From Burkholderiales bacterium (GTDB taxonomy: Bacteria > Pseudomonadota > Gammaproteobacteria > Burkholderiales > Burkholderiaceae_E): DNA of 64,000 nt. The first letter of the stretch is position 1, and each line of letters opens with the position of its first letter. A program made the translations under genes and the position numbers. The notes below the pieces were generated by a model. The model worked only from the letters and a program-made list of their open reading frames with translations. It did not search any database and was not told the DNA's origin. This document shows, piece by piece, positions 32,957 to 42,664 of this stretch. The DNA lies in contig JAPLQE010000010.1 of assembly GCA_026399835.1 (NCBI GenBank), positions 18,261 through 82,260 on the forward strand. Direction: 5' to 3'.

Positions 32957-35440
32957 TCAGTTCAAGCCGGGCGCATAGAGCTCGTGTTCGAGCGCCTGCA
33001 AGGCCTGCAGGTACTGCGGCCGGCCGCCGAAGCTGCGCACCAGCTCCACCGGCGAACCCAGCTCGGAAAGCGGCTGCACGCGCAGCACCTCGTTGCTCTC
33101 GATGGTGGCAATGCCTTCGTCGGCGTACTTGTCGAGCAGTGCGTCCAACACCTTGCGGGCCACCGGCCCGTACTGCCCGAAGGCGTTGCGCTTCTTCACC
33201 CGTTGCGCGCGCTCGCGGCGGGTGAGCGGCGGCAGGTCATAGGCCACATGCAGCAGCAGGTCGAAGGGGTCCAGGTCTTTCATGCCGGCCTGCGCCACCT
33301 CTTCGGCGAGCGCATCCAGGAACACGCCCTGGCGCTCCAGCTCCTCGATCAGCACAGCCTTGCGCTCGGCACTGTTCCAGGCCTGCAGGAAGTGATCGAG
33401 CGAGGAATAGGCCTTGCTCAGGTTGATGCGCGTGTAGTCGCGCAGGCTCTCGGTGACGAGCTTGCCGTCGGCGTTCAGGTACTGCACCCGCTCGCGGGCC
33501 ACGCTTACGCTCACTGAGCCGCCCAGCAGGTACTTGCGCGGCTGGGCATTGGCAGGCCCGCCCTTGAAGGGGCCCAGCGCTGGGGGCACGGGCGGTGTAC
33601 CGAGCGGCGAGTCACCCGCCCCGGTTCCACCGCCGTCGCCTTCCTGTTCACCTCCAGGATCCGGTGGGTCGATGGGGTCATCGCCCTTCGGCTCGTAGAT
33701 CTGCACCGGGTCGCCGTCGAAGTCCTTGTCGGCGAAGAGCTCGGTGGCACGCTTGAAGTCCAGGATGGTGAACCAGCTTTTGCCCAGGTCTTCGCGCAGC
33801 CGGGTGCCGCGGCCGATGATCTGCTTGAAGAGCGTCATCGACTTGATGTTCTGGTCGAGCACGATCAGCTTGCAGGTCTGCGCATCCACCCCGGTGCTCA
33901 TCAGCTTGGAGGTGGTGACGATCACCGGCAGCGACTTCTCGGGGTCGATGAAGTTGTCGAGCTGCGCCTTGCCCTCGGCGTTGTCGCCGGTGATCTGCAC
34001 GACGTAGTTCGGCTGGGTCTGACAGATGTCGGCGTTGGCGTTGCTCAACGCTTGCCGCATGCGGGCTGCGTGGTCGATGTCTTCGCAGAAGACGATGGTC
34101 TTGTCGTAGCGGTTGGTGGCTTTGAGGTACTGGGTGATTCTGGCCGCCACCACCTCGTCGCGCCGCTCCAGCACCAGACGGCGGTTCATGTCGCGCCCGG
34201 TGTAGACGCGATCCTCGATCACATGACCGAGCTTGTCGGTCATGCCAGCGGTGGGGCGCCAGCCGAAGGTGTCCTTGTCCAGATCGACTCGGATCACCTT
34301 GTACGGCGCCAGGTAGCCGTCCTCGATGCCTTGCCTGAGGCTGTAGGTGTAGAGCGGGTCGCCGAAATAGTGGCTGTTGGAGACGTCTTCAGTCTCCTTT
34401 GGCGTCGCGGTCAGGCCGATCTGGGTCGCGCTGCCGAAGTAGCTCAGGATCTCGCGCCAGGCCGAGTCTTCGGCTGCGCTTCCGCGGTGACACTCGTCCA
34501 CCACAATGAGATCGAAGAAGTCCGGCGAGAACTGCTTGTAGATGTTGCGCGACTCCTCGGCGCCCGACACCGCCTGGTACAGCGAGAGATAGATCTCGTA
34601 GCTCTTGTTGACCTGCTTGGTGGTCGGGCTCACGGCGAGATCGAGCTCTTCAACCGTGAGCTTGCCCTGCGCGTCCACCCGCTCCACACCCTTGGCATTC
34701 AGGCTGAGCTTGGCCATGGCGCCCTTGAACGGGCGGAAATCGTTGACCATGGTCTGGTCGATCAGAATGTTCCGATCAGCCAGGAACAGGATGCGTTTGC
34801 GCGCTCCACTCTTCCACAGTCGCCAGATGATCTGAAAGGCCGTGTAGGTCTTGCCCGTGCCAGTGGCCATGACCAGCAGCACGCGTTTGCGACCGCAGGC
34901 AATGGCCTCTACCGTTCGGTTGATGGCCTGCAACTGGTAGTACCGTGGGGTCTTGCTCGGGGCGTAGTCGAACTCCGTCACCTGCCGGACTTCCGACGTC
35001 CAACCTTTCCACAAGCAATAGCGCGTCCACAGTTCCGCGGGAGACGGGAATTCATCGAGCGTCAGCGTGCGTTCGAGCACACCGTCGGCCAGCGTGGCAT
35101 CGCGGAACACGAAGCCGTCGCCGTTGCTCGAAAAGCAGAACGGCACATCCAGCAGCTCGCCGTAGCGGATGGCCTGGGCCATGCCGGCGCCGATGGCATA
35201 GGTGTTGTCCTTGGCTTCGACGACCGCTATGGGAATGTTGGTCTTGAAGAACAACGCGTAGTCGGCACGCAGCACCGTGCTTGCGTCGCGCCGTGCCGTG
35301 CGCCCGCGCACCACCATCCGGCCCGCTCGCAGCGGGTACTCCCGGTAGATCTGCTCCATGCCGTTCCATCCCGCGCGCTCCATGGCAGGCCGGATGAACT
35401 TGTCGCAGACATCGCTTTCGGAGAGTGCTCTCTTGTCCAT
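32957..35440 (-). CDS. hsdR: Type I restriction endonuclease subunit HsdR
   Basis: An 827-residue motor and nuclease subunit. The N-terminal nuclease domain has RADYALFF and AVVEAKD (the D...E-x-K core) near residues 60-77. The helicase part contains MATGTGKT (Walker A, about 192-199), VVDECHRG (DECH box), GLTATP and the motif VI stretch QIIGRGTRLRED. An acidic, Pro/Gly-rich linker (residues about 600-650) separates it from the C-terminal HsdM-contact domain. It is the first gene of the island operon and lies about 105 bases from the mnmE-side repeat. Confidence 0.95.
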   Translation of the reverse strand: MDKRALSESDVCDKFIRPAMERAGWNGMEQIYREYPLRAGRMVVRGRTARRDASTVLRADYALFFKTNIPIAVVEAKDNTYAIGAGMAQAIRYGELLDVPFCFSSNGDGFVFRDATLADGVLERTLTLDEFPSPAELWTRYCLWKGWTSEVRQVTEFDYAPSKTPRYYQLQAINRTVEAIACGRKRVLLVMATGTGKTYTAFQIIWRLWKSGARKRILFLADRNILIDQTMVNDFRPFKGAMAKLSLNAKGVERVDAQGKLTVEELDLAVSPTTKQVNKSYEIYLSLYQAVSGAEESRNIYKQFSPDFFDLIVVDECHRGSAAEDSAWREILSYFGSATQIGLTATPKETEDVSNSHYFGDPLYTYSLRQGIEDGYLAPYKVIRVDLDKDTFGWRPTAGMTDKLGHVIEDRVYTGRDMNRRLVLERRDEVVAARITQYLKATNRYDKTIVFCEDIDHAARMRQALSNANADICQTQPNYVVQITGDNAEGKAQLDNFIDPEKSLPVIVTTSKLMSTGVDAQTCKLIVLDQNIKSMTLFKQIIGRGTRLREDLGKSWFTILDFKRATELFADKDFDGDPVQIYEPKGDDPIDPPDPGGEQEGDGGGTGAGDSPLGTPPVPPALGPFKGGPANAQPRKYLLGGSVSVSVARERVQYLNADGKLVTESLRDYTRINLSKAYSSLDHFLQAWNSAERKAVLIEELERQGVFLDALAEEVAQAGMKDLDPFDLLLHVAYDLPPLTRRERAQRVKKRNAFGQYGPVARKVLDALLDKYADEGIATIESNEVLRVQPLSELGSPVELVRSFGGRPQYLQALQALEHELYAPGLN

Positions 35441-35546
35441 AAGTCCATGGAACTCGGCAGCCCCGCGCGCGGTCTGTGCTGCGGTGGCGTGTCTCGGAGG
35501 TCTGCGGCATTTTGGGGTAAGCCGTGTCTTCTGTCGCCGGCCTCCT

Positions 35547-35567
35547 CCCTACTTCCCGATGCAGAAC
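35547..35567. repeat. Right direct repeat of genomic island at the mnmE 3' end
   Basis: 21 bases identical to 26460-26480. It covers the mnmE stop and the preceding codons for the conserved C-terminal FCIGK residues, so mnmE stays intact. The distance between the outer ends is about 9.1 kb. Confidence 0.8.
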
Positions 35568-37006
35568 CTCGAGAAGATCACCCCCAGCAGATCGTCCGCA
35601 CCGAACTCGCCAGTGATCGACCCCAACCGCTCCTGAGCCAACCGCAGCTCCTCGGCGAACAGGTCCAGCACCTCGTCGCTGCGCTGCGCATGCACATGCG
35701 CGGCGGCCAGACACTCGCACGCCTCGCGCAGCGCCTGCAGGTGCCGCTCGCGCGCGATGAACATCCCCTCGCCCGCGCCGTGCCAACCGGCCAGGCGCAG
35801 CAGCGCCGCGCGCAGCAGGTCGATGCCCTGGCCGTCGCGCGCCGACAGCCAGACCGCGTCCTCGGTCGCGCGCGCGGGCAGCCCGGCGAGGTCGACCTTG
35901 TTCCACACCCGCAGGATCGGCTTGTCGCGCGGCAGGCGCGCGGCGATGTCGGCGTCGAGGTCGGCCGCGAGCGCGAGCCGCGCGGCGATGTCGCCGCCCG
36001 CCACAGCGCCGACGCCGTTCGCCGAACCGCTACCCGACACGCCACCGCCCTGCCCCGCCTGCGACCCGTCCGCCACCCCCAGATGCAGGATCACATCCGC
36101 CCGCCCCAGCTCCTCCCAGGTCCGCTCGATGCCGATGCGCTCGACCTCGTCGCCGGTCTCACGCAGCCCCGCGGTGTCAACCACCACCAGCGGCACGCCG
36201 TCGACCTGGATGGCCTGCACGATGCGGTCGCGCGTGGTGCCGGCCACGGGCGTGACGATCGCGACCTCGGCGCCGGCCAGCGCGTTCAGGAGGCTCGACT
36301 TCCCGACGTTCGGCGCACCGGCCAGCACGACGTGCAGCCCCTCGCGCAGCAGCGCGCCCTGGCGCGCTTCGGCCAGCAGCACGTCGAGCTCGGCGCGCAC
36401 GCGCGCCAGCCGCCCGCGCGCATCCGATCGCTCGAGGAAGTCGATCTCCTCCTCGGGAAAGTCCAGCGTCGCCTCGACCAGCATGCGCAGCTCGATGAGC
36501 TGGTCGACCACGACATGCACCGCGCGCGAGAAGGTGCCGGACAGCGAGCGGCTGGCCGAGCGCGCGGCCTGCGCGGTGCTGGCGTCGATCAGGTCGGCGA
36601 CGGCCTCGGCCTGTGCGAGGTCGAGCTTGTCGTTGAGGAAGGCGCGCCGCGTGAACTCGCCGGGCTCGGCCACGCGCAGCCCGATGTCGCGCCCCGCATC
36701 GAGCACGCGCTCGAGCAGCAGCTGCATCACCACCGGCCCGCCGTGACCCTGCAGTTCGAGCACGTCCTCGCCGGTGTACGACTGCGGCGCAGGGAAATGC
36801 AGCGCCAGGCCGGTGTCGAGCGTGCCGCCGTCGGCCGCGCGGAACGGCAGCAGCGTGGCCGTGCGGGGCGCGAGCACACGCCCGCACAGCGCATCGATCA
36901 CGGTCGACAGGTCGCGGCCCGACACGCGCACCACACCGATGCCGCCCCGGCCGGGGGCGGTGGCGATGGCGGCGATCGGGTCGGCGTCGTGCAACGGTGC
37001 GGGCAT
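35549..37006 (-). CDS. mnmE: tRNA uridine-5-carboxymethylaminomethyl modification GTPase MnmE
   Basis: A 485-residue GTPase that, with MnmG, installs the cmnm5 group on wobble U34 of tRNA. The N-terminal domain opens [21 protein letters not shown] (in pieces), and the GTPase domain has [14 protein letters not shown] (about 225-238), DTAGLRE and NKVD (VWNKVDL). It ends in the essential C-terminal motif with the redox-linked Cys, FCIGK. A Gly/Ser-rich loop near residues 320-335 is an insertion. The 3' end is one copy of the island's direct repeat. Confidence 0.96.
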   Translation of the reverse strand: MPAPLHDADPIAAIATAPGRGGIGVVRVSGRDLSTVIDALCGRVLAPRTATLLPFRAADGGTLDTGLALHFPAPQSYTGEDVLELQGHGGPVVMQLLLERVLDAGRDIGLRVAEPGEFTRRAFLNDKLDLAQAEAVADLIDASTAQAARSASRSLSGTFSRAVHVVVDQLIELRMLVEATLDFPEEEIDFLERSDARGRLARVRAELDVLLAEARQGALLREGLHVVLAGAPNVGKSSLLNALAGAEVAIVTPVAGTTRDRIVQAIQVDGVPLVVVDTAGLRETGDEVERIGIERTWEELGRADVILHLGVADGSQAGQGGGVSGSGSANGVGAVAGGDIAARLALAADLDADIAARLPRDKPILRVWNKVDLAGLPARATEDAVWLSARDGQGIDLLRAALLRLAGWHGAGEGMFIARERHLQALREACECLAAAHVHAQRSDEVLDLFAEELRLAQERLGSITGEFGADDLLGVIFSRFCIGK

Positions 37007-37055
37007 CGGCCGATTCTATCGGGCCGGTTGTGGCCCGCGGCTCAGAGGGCGGAGG

Positions 37056-37961
37056 TCAGGCGCCGGAGGCCGGCGTGAACTCGCGCATCATCTGCACGAA
37101 GCGCCGCTCGAACGGGAGCAGCGGCATGCCGATGCGCGAGGCGATCCGCGTGGTGTGCACCGGGAAGCCCTCGGGGAGCGGGCGCTTCACGATGCCGGGG
37201 TCGCGCTCCGCATCGACCGCGATCTCTGCGATCACGCCGATGCCGAAGCCGAGCTCCACGTACGCCTTGATCACGTCGGAGTCGATCGCCTCGAGCACCA
37301 CGTTCGGTGCGAGGCCGTGGCGCGCGAACGCGGCGTCGATGCCGCGGCGGCCGGTGAACTGCGGCGTGTAGGTGATCAGCGGCTCGGCCGCGAGCTGCTC
37401 GATGGTGGGCGCGGTGCCCGCCGCTGCGAGCGGATGCCCGGTCGGCACGATCACGCAGTGCCGCCACGAATACGCCGGGCGCGTGTCCAGCGACGGATGG
37501 TCGTCGAGCGTCTCGGTGGCCAGCCCGAAGGTGGCGTCGCCGTGCACGACGTACTCGGCGACCTGCGCCGGATTGCCCTGCAGCAGCTTGAACTGCATGG
37601 TCGGGAACTCGGCGCGGAAACGCGCCAGCACCGCGGGCAGCGCGTAGCGCGCCTGGGTGTGGGTGGCCGCGATCGACAGCGTGCCGCCGTGGCCGGCGGC
37701 GTACTGCTCGCCGACCCGGCGCAATGCGGCGGCCTCGTCGAGCACGCGCTCGGCGGCTTCAAGGATCTTCTGGCCGGCCTCGGTGAGCGCGGTGTAGCGC
37801 TTGCCGTGGCGGACGAAGATCTGCACGCCGAGCTCGTCCTCGAGCTCGCGGATCTGCTTGGACAGCGCGGGCTGCGAGGTGTGCAGCACCTCGGCCGCCG
37901 CCGTCAGGTTCAGCCCGCGGCGGACGGTCTCCCGGAGCGAACGCAGCTGCTGGAAGTTCAC
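37056..37961 (-). CDS. LysR-family regulator of the CysB type
   Basis: A 301-residue regulator. The N-terminal helix-turn-helix (LNLTAAAEVLHTSQPALSKQIRELEDELG in pieces) is almost identical in pattern to CysB/Cbl, and the effector domain has THTQARY, PTGHPL, PLITY and GIGVIAEIA, which also fit. CysB-type proteins control sulphate assimilation and bind O-acetylserine or N-acetylserine. The gene sits between yidC (19 bases) and mnmE, inside a cluster that normally contains only translation and membrane-insertion genes. Confidence 0.88.
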   Translation of the reverse strand: MNFQQLRSLRETVRRGLNLTAAAEVLHTSQPALSKQIRELEDELGVQIFVRHGKRYTALTEAGQKILEAAERVLDEAAALRRVGEQYAAGHGGTLSIAATHTQARYALPAVLARFRAEFPTMQFKLLQGNPAQVAEYVVHGDATFGLATETLDDHPSLDTRPAYSWRHCVIVPTGHPLAAAGTAPTIEQLAAEPLITYTPQFTGRRGIDAAFARHGLAPNVVLEAIDSDVIKAYVELGFGIGVIAEIAVDAERDPGIVKRPLPEGFPVHTTRIASRIGMPLLPFERRFVQMMREFTPASGA

Positions 37962-37980
37962 GCCGCTTCCTCGACGCCCG

Positions 37981-39717
37981 TCAGGCAGCAGCCCGCCCGA
38001 ACACCGGCTTGCCTTCGATGCGCCGCGTGATGACCCACTGCTGCGCGATCGAGAACAGGTTGTTCACCAGCCAGTACAGCACCAGGCCCGCCGGGAAGAA
38101 GAAGAACATGACGGAGAAGATGAGCGGCATCCACATCATCATCTTCGCCTGCAGCGGATCCGGCGGCACCGGGTTCAGCTTGGTCTGCGCGAACATCGAG
38201 ATCGCCATCAGCAGCGGCAGGATGTAGAACGGATCCGGCGCCGAGAGGTCCTTGATCCAGCCGATCCAGGGCGCATCGCGCATCTCGACCGATGCGAACA
38301 GCACCCAGTACAGCGCGAGGAACACCGGGATCTGGACCACGATCGGCAGGCAGCCGCCGAGCGGGTTGATCTTCTCGGTCTTGTACAGCTCCATCATCGC
38401 CTGGTTCATCTTCACGCGGTCGTCGCCGAAGCGCTCGCGCAGCTGCTGCAGCTTCGGGCCGACCTTCTTCATCTTGGCCATGGAGCGGTAGCTCGCGGCC
38501 TGCAGCGGGAAGAACGCGAGCTTGACGACGAGCGTGAGCAGCACGATCGCCCAGCCCCAGTTCTGCACGATGCCGTGCAGGAACTGCATCAGCGAGAACA
38601 GCGGCTTGGCGATGACGGTCAGCCAACTGTAGTCGACGACCAGGTCGAGCCCGGGCGCGACCTCGGCCAGCACGCGCTGGTCCTGCGGACCGACGTACAG
38701 GGTGGCGTTCGCGGCGACGGTGGCGTTGGGCGCGATCTCCTCCATCGGCTCGCGCAGGCGGACCGTGTAGAGGTTGTTGTCGATCTTCGCGGTCTCGAAG
38801 GTGCGCGGGGTGCCCTGCTTGGGCACCCAGGCGGCGACGAAGTAGTGCTGGATCACACCGACCCAGCCATCGTTGGCGGCCTTCGCATGCTCCTGCTTGC
38901 CCTTCTCGATCGTCGGGAAGTCGACCTTCTGGAACTTGTCCTTGTCGGTGTAGACCACCGGACCGTAGTAGCCGCTGGTGACGAAGGTCGATGCCAGGCC
39001 TTGGGACAGGTACGGCGAGTTGCCGTCGCGGGTGAGCTGCATGTACAGGGTGGGCCTGACCGGCTCGGCGCCGAGGTTGGTCACCTCGGTCTTGACCTCG
39101 ATCGCATACGAGCCGCGCTTGAGCACGTAGCTGCGGACCAGCCGCACGCCGCCCTGCTCGGCGCTCATCTTCAGCACGATCTGGTCACTGCCGGCGGCGA
39201 GCTCGCGCGGGCCGGACTCGATGGTGAACGGCGTACGGTGGTTCGGCAGCGTCGTGCCGGCCGCACCGACCAGTCCGCTCTGCGCGACGTACACGTTGCC
39301 CTGGCGCTCGTCGAACAGCACGACGTTGGCCTTCGCGTCGGGCTTGTCGGTGTCGCGGAACTTCAGCAGCTCGGCGCGCTGGATCTCGCCGCCGATCGGG
39401 TCGACGTCGAGCGCGAGCACGTCGTTGGCGATCCGCACCGGCGGCTGGGCGCCGGCCGCGGGCGCCGCGGCACCCGGCACCACGGCGGGCGCGGTGGACG
39501 GGCTGGTCGGCACGGCCGCGGTCGGACCGGGCGCCGGCACGGAGCCGTCGGCCTTGGCGGGACCGCCGGCCGCCCCGGGTGCCTGGGCCGGCTGCGTCTG
39601 GGTGGTCGTGCTGCCGCCGAACATCGACGGTTGCCCCTGGTGGCGTTGCCATGCGTCCCAGAGGAACAGCACGGACATGGTGAAGATCACCCACAGGATG
39701 GTGCGTTGGGTCTGCAT
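37981..39717 (-). CDS. yidC: Membrane protein insertase YidC
   Basis: A 578-residue insertase. The N-terminal anchor (TILWVIFTMSVLFLWDAW) is followed by a long periplasmic domain with a Pro/Ala-rich linker (about 40-110) and the P1 beta fold. The conserved C-terminal core begins near residue 365 with the WGWAIVLLTLVVKLAFFPLQ helix, where the hydrophilic-groove Arg lies in AASYRSMAKMKK, and continues through LGGCLPIVVQIPVFLALYWVL and two last helices ending in QQWVITRR. It inserts inner-membrane proteins with or without SecYEG. Confidence 0.96.
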   Translation of the reverse strand: MQTQRTILWVIFTMSVLFLWDAWQRHQGQPSMFGGSTTTQTQPAQAPGAAGGPAKADGSVPAPGPTAAVPTSPSTAPAVVPGAAAPAAGAQPPVRIANDVLALDVDPIGGEIQRAELLKFRDTDKPDAKANVVLFDERQGNVYVAQSGLVGAAGTTLPNHRTPFTIESGPRELAAGSDQIVLKMSAEQGGVRLVRSYVLKRGSYAIEVKTEVTNLGAEPVRPTLYMQLTRDGNSPYLSQGLASTFVTSGYYGPVVYTDKDKFQKVDFPTIEKGKQEHAKAANDGWVGVIQHYFVAAWVPKQGTPRTFETAKIDNNLYTVRLREPMEEIAPNATVAANATLYVGPQDQRVLAEVAPGLDLVVDYSWLTVIAKPLFSLMQFLHGIVQNWGWAIVLLTLVVKLAFFPLQAASYRSMAKMKKVGPKLQQLRERFGDDRVKMNQAMMELYKTEKINPLGGCLPIVVQIPVFLALYWVLFASVEMRDAPWIGWIKDLSAPDPFYILPLLMAISMFAQTKLNPVPPDPLQAKMMMWMPLIFSVMFFFFPAGLVLYWLVNNLFSIAQQWVITRRIEGKPVFGRAAA

Positions 39718-39732
39718 GGCTGGAGGCGGCTT

Positions 39733-40134
39733 CTACGGACGGTGAGGCGAGGGCGTGCGGTCCTCGCGCGCGGAGCGCGCAGGGTCGCACGGACAGGTCG
39801 CGTCGGGCGCGCCGCGATGTGCGGCGTGTCGGATCGCGCGACCGAGATAGGTATGACGAATGGCGAAGGTGTCGGGCACCGGGTCGACGCCCCCGGGATG
39901 CCACGGGTGGCAGCGTACCAGCCGCGCGCCCGTCAGCCACAGGCCGCGCGCCATCCCGAAGCGCCGGAGCGCGTCGAGCCCGTACTCGGAGCAGCTCGGA
40001 TGGAAGCGACAGCGCGGCCCGATCACCGGGCTGATGCCGTAGCGGTAGACCAGGATGGGCAGGCTCGCGAGACGGGCGCGCAGCCGGCGCAGCGCCTGGG
40101 CGAGCGCCGACGGGGCAGGGCGGGGCATGTCCAT
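39733..40134 (-). CDS. yidD: Membrane protein insertion efficiency factor YidD, with C-terminal extension
   Basis: A 133-residue protein from ATG 40134 (ATG 40128 is an alternative). The core matches YidD exactly: [33 protein letters not shown], then [17 protein letters not shown] (both in pieces). Cys residues in [11 protein letters not shown] and RCHPWHPG are the family signature. Normal YidD proteins end about 10 residues later; this one carries some 40 extra residues that are Arg/Ala/Pro-rich and include a CPCDP motif. It aids YidC-dependent insertion. Confidence 0.9.
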   Translation of the reverse strand: MDMPRPAPSALAQALRRLRARLASLPILVYRYGISPVIGPRCRFHPSCSEYGLDALRRFGMARGLWLTGARLVRCHPWHPGGVDPVPDTFAIRHTYLGRAIRHAAHRGAPDATCPCDPARSAREDRTPSPHRP

Positions 40135-40153
40135 CGTCTCGCTCCGCCCGCCC

Positions 40154-40639
40154 TCAGGCGACCCGGGCGAGCAGGCCGTCGAGCTCGGCACGCACGAGCC
40201 GCCTGAGTGCGCCATCGGTCGGGCGGCGCGCGAACGGCCTGAGCGGACGACCGTCCGGGCCCTTGGGCGGACTCGCCGGATCCTGAGGCACGGCGACCAG
40301 CTGGATGCGCAGCGACAGCGCGTGCAGGCCCGGGCGCCCGAGCAGCGTCGCACGGTGCGACTCGCGGATCACGCGCCGGATCAGGTTGCGGACCGGCGAC
40401 GAGGGCACGAGCTTCTTGGGGATGGCCATCATCAGTCGGGGAGTCGCTCCGTCGGTCGTGCGGCGCGCGCCGACCGCGAAATGGGCACCGACCAGCCGCG
40501 CAGGACGCTTCGATCCGGAGCGTGCTGCGCCGGAACGGGTGGGCGGACTCGTACCGGGGCTGACCACGGCAGCCGGGGAGCCGGCGTCGGGGCCTGCACG
40601 GGCGCCTGCCGGAGCGCCGGACGATGCCGCTTCTGGCAC
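40154..40639 (-). CDS. rnpA: Ribonuclease P protein component (start uncertain)
   Basis: The C-terminal two thirds are typical Rnp[11 protein letters not shown], then [11 protein letters not shown] and the RNR-type motif [14 protein letters not shown] (about residues 80-100 from the GTG at 40639), then [10 protein letters not shown]. The protein binds RNase P RNA for tRNA 5' maturation. The N-terminus is odd: instead of the usual DF.xVF leader-binding segment there is Ala/Pro/Gly-rich sequence, and no start codon has a good ribosome-binding site. Candidates are GTG 40639 (161 residues) and GTG 40567 (137 residues). It lies between rpmH and yidD, as usual. Confidence 0.85.
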   Translation of the reverse strand: MPEAASSGAPAGARAGPDAGSPAAVVSPGTSPPTRSGAARSGSKRPARLVGAHFAVGARRTTDGATPRLMMAIPKKLVPSSPVRNLIRRVIRESHRATLLGRPGLHALSLRIQLVAVPQDPASPPKGPDGRPLRPFARRPTDGALRRLVRAELDGLLARVA

Positions 40640-40667
40640 GCGTGCCTGGCGGCGCCCGGCGCGCGGC

Positions 40668-40802
40668 TCAGACGGCCAGGCGCTTGCGGCCCTTGGCGCG
40701 GCGGGCGCGGATGACGGCACGGCCGCCACGGGTCTTCATGCGGACCAGGAATCCGTGGGTGCGCTTGCGGCGGACCACCGAGGGTTGATACGTGCGTTTC
40801 AT
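40668..40802 (-). CDS. rpmH: 50S ribosomal protein L34
   Basis: A 44-residue ribosomal protein, the standard length. It begins [18 protein letters not shown] and ends KGRKRLAV, a near-canonical L34 sequence with the [15 protein letters not shown] core. It leads the rpmH-rnpA-yidD-yidC cluster and is divergent from dnaA across a 362-base gap. Confidence 0.97.
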   Translation of the reverse strand: MKRTYQPSVVRRKRTHGFLVRMKTRGGRAVIRARRAKGRKRLAV

Positions 40803-41164
40803 GGCTGCAGCCGTTTTCGGAAAAAGCCTGCCATTACATCAAGCGCGGCCCCGGCTGTCAATTTGTGCCGATCGGTCACCCGCCGCGCGACCCCTCCTGC
40901 CGGGCAGGGCGGTCGGGGTGCGCCCTGCATGCCATACGCACGCCACCTGCGCGACGGACACACGGCAGCGATGCCCCGGCCAAGCCTACCGCCGTGCTTT
41001 CGGCCTGTGGATAAGGTAAAATTCTCGTTTCCTTTCAGTCGACTCGCGATTCCCGCGCAGCCGGCCCGGCGCCCGTCAGCGTTGCCGTTGCATGCCACGG
41101 CCAGCCCTGACCTCCAGCCGGCCGGACCCGTCCCTCACGCCACGGCCCACGCCAGACACGACCG
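40803..41164. promoter_or_regulatory. rpmH/dnaA divergent promoter region with DnaA box
   Basis: The 362-base gap contains no gene. A perfect DnaA-box TGTGGATAA lies at 41006-41014, immediately followed by a TAAAAT -10-like hexamer at 41017-41022, about 140 bases before the dnaA ATG. A DnaA box overlapping the promoter is the usual arrangement for dnaA autoregulation. Another promoter must drive rpmH in the opposite direction. Confidence 0.6.
41006..41014. promoter_or_regulatory. Perfect DnaA box upstream of dnaA
   Basis: TGTGGATAA, the reverse complement of the consensus TTATCCACA, adjoining the candidate -10 of the dnaA promoter. Confidence 0.7.
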
Positions 41165-42664
41165 ATGAACGACCTGTGGCAAGCCTGCGCGTCGCACCTG
41201 GAGAGCGAGCTGCCCGCCCAGCTGTACCGCACGTGGATCAAGCCGCTGGTCTTTCTCGGCTACGACGAGGAGGGGCGGATGCTCAAGCTGGGCGCGCCGA
41301 ATCGCGTCAAGCTCGATTGGGTGCGTACGCAGTACGGGGACAGGATCGCCGAGCTCGCGTCGCAGCTGATCAACCCCGATGCGAAGGTGAGTTTCGAGAT
41401 CTCGGCCGCTGCTGAACTCGATGCCGATCTGCGCGCCACGGACGGCAACGGACATGGCGCCGGCACCGGTCACACCAACGGCCCTGGCGTCACGCATGAA
41501 TCGCTGCAGATGGCTGCGGGCACGTCGCTGCCGGGGTTCGCGGTGCAGACCGGCGGGGCCGAAGCGCCGGCAGCGAGGGACCGTGTTGCGCTGCCCGGGT
41601 TCTCCGCATTGCAGCCCTCGGTGTCGCCCGCGGCCGAGCGTTCGCGCCTGAACCCGGACCTGACCTTCGGCACCTTCGTCACCGGCAAGGCCAACGACCT
41701 CGCACGCGCCGCAGCGCTGCAGGTGGCCGAGCGGCCGGGCGGGGCCTACAACCCGCTGTTCCTCTACGGCGGCGTGGGCCTGGGCAAGACCCACTTGATC
41801 CATGCGGTCGGCAATTCGATCCTCGCGCGTGCCCCGGCCGCGAACATCCGCTACATCACCGCGAACCAGTTCTTCCAGGACATGGTGGCCTCGATCCGAC
41901 GGCAGTCGGTCGACGAGTTCAAACGGTATTACCAATCGCTCGACCTGCTGCTCATCGACGACATCCAGTTCTTCGCAGGCAAGGAGCGCTCGCAGGAAGA
42001 GTTCTTCTACGCCTTCGAGAACCTGATCGCCGAACGCAAGCAGATCATCATCACTTCGGACACGTATCCGAAGGAGATGTCGGGCATCGACGACCGGCTG
42101 ATCTCTCGCTTCAACTCCGGGTTGATCGTCGCCATCGAGCCGCCCGAGCTCGAGATGCGGGTCGCGATCCTGATGCGCAAGGGCGAGTTCGCCGGGCATG
42201 CGCTCGATGAGGACGTTGCATTCTTCGTCGCCAAGCACATTCGCCAGAACGTCCGCGAGCTCGAGGGCGCGCTGCGCCGGATCCTCGCCTATGCCCAGTT
42301 CCGCAACCAGCCGATCACCCTCGATCTGGTCAAGGAAGCGCTCAAGGACCTGCTGTCGTTCAACCGCGGGCAGATCTCGGTCGAATTCATCCAGAAGACG
42401 GTCGCCGACTTCTACAAGATGAAGGTGGCCGACATGTATTCCAAGCGCCGGCCCGCCAACATCGCGCTGCCCCGCCAGATCGCGATGTACCTGGCGAAGG
42501 AGCTGACGCAGAAGAGCCTCCCCGAGATCGGCGAGCTCTTCGGCGGACGTGATCACACCACGGTGCTCCATGCGGTCAGGAAGATCGCCGAGCTCAGGCA
42601 GCACCGCCCCGAGCTGAACCACCAGATCCACGTGCTCGACCAGACGCTCCGGGAGTACCTGTGA
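41165..42664 (+). CDS. dnaA: Chromosomal replication initiator protein DnaA
   Basis: A 499-residue initiator. Domain I starts [17 protein letters not shown]; domain II is a long Gly/Ala-rich linker (about residues 90-160). Domain III has Walker [11 protein letters not shown] (near 200), Walker [12 protein letters not shown] and the arginine-finger region around ISRFNSGL. Domain IV carries the DNA-binding signature [15 protein letters not shown] near the C-terminus. It unwinds oriC and loads the replisome. It is followed by a 288-base origin-like gap and dnaN. Confidence 0.98.
   Translation: MNDLWQACASHLESELPAQLYRTWIKPLVFLGYDEEGRMLKLGAPNRVKLDWVRTQYGDRIAELASQLINPDAKVSFEISAAAELDADLRATDGNGHGAGTGHTNGPGVTHESLQMAAGTSLPGFAVQTGGAEAPAARDRVALPGFSALQPSVSPAAERSRLNPDLTFGTFVTGKANDLARAAALQVAERPGGAYNPLFLYGGVGLGKTHLIHAVGNSILARAPAANIRYITANQFFQDMVASIRRQSVDEFKRYYQSLDLLLIDDIQFFAGKERSQEEFFYAFENLIAERKQIIITSDTYPKEMSGIDDRLISRFNSGLIVAIEPPELEMRVAILMRKGEFAGHALDEDVAFFVAKHIRQNVRELEGALRRILAYAQFRNQPITLDLVKEALKDLLSFNRGQISVEFIQKTVADFYKMKVADMYSKRRPANIALPRQIAMYLAKELTQKSLPEIGELFGGRDHTTVLHAVRKIAELRQHRPELNHQIHVLDQTLREYL

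Noticed and set aside
26460..35567. Classical transposon or insertion sequence
   Set aside because: No transposase, no terminal inverted repeats at the ends; the duplicated mnmE end fits site-specific integration instead.
34052..37078. Very long open frame (about 1,000 codons) on the plus strand opposite hsdR and mnmE
   Set aside because: It is antisense to two clearly coding genes with full motif sets, its composition is Arg/His/Gly-rich as expected from the GC-rich opposite strand, and it has no ribosome-binding site or recognised domain.
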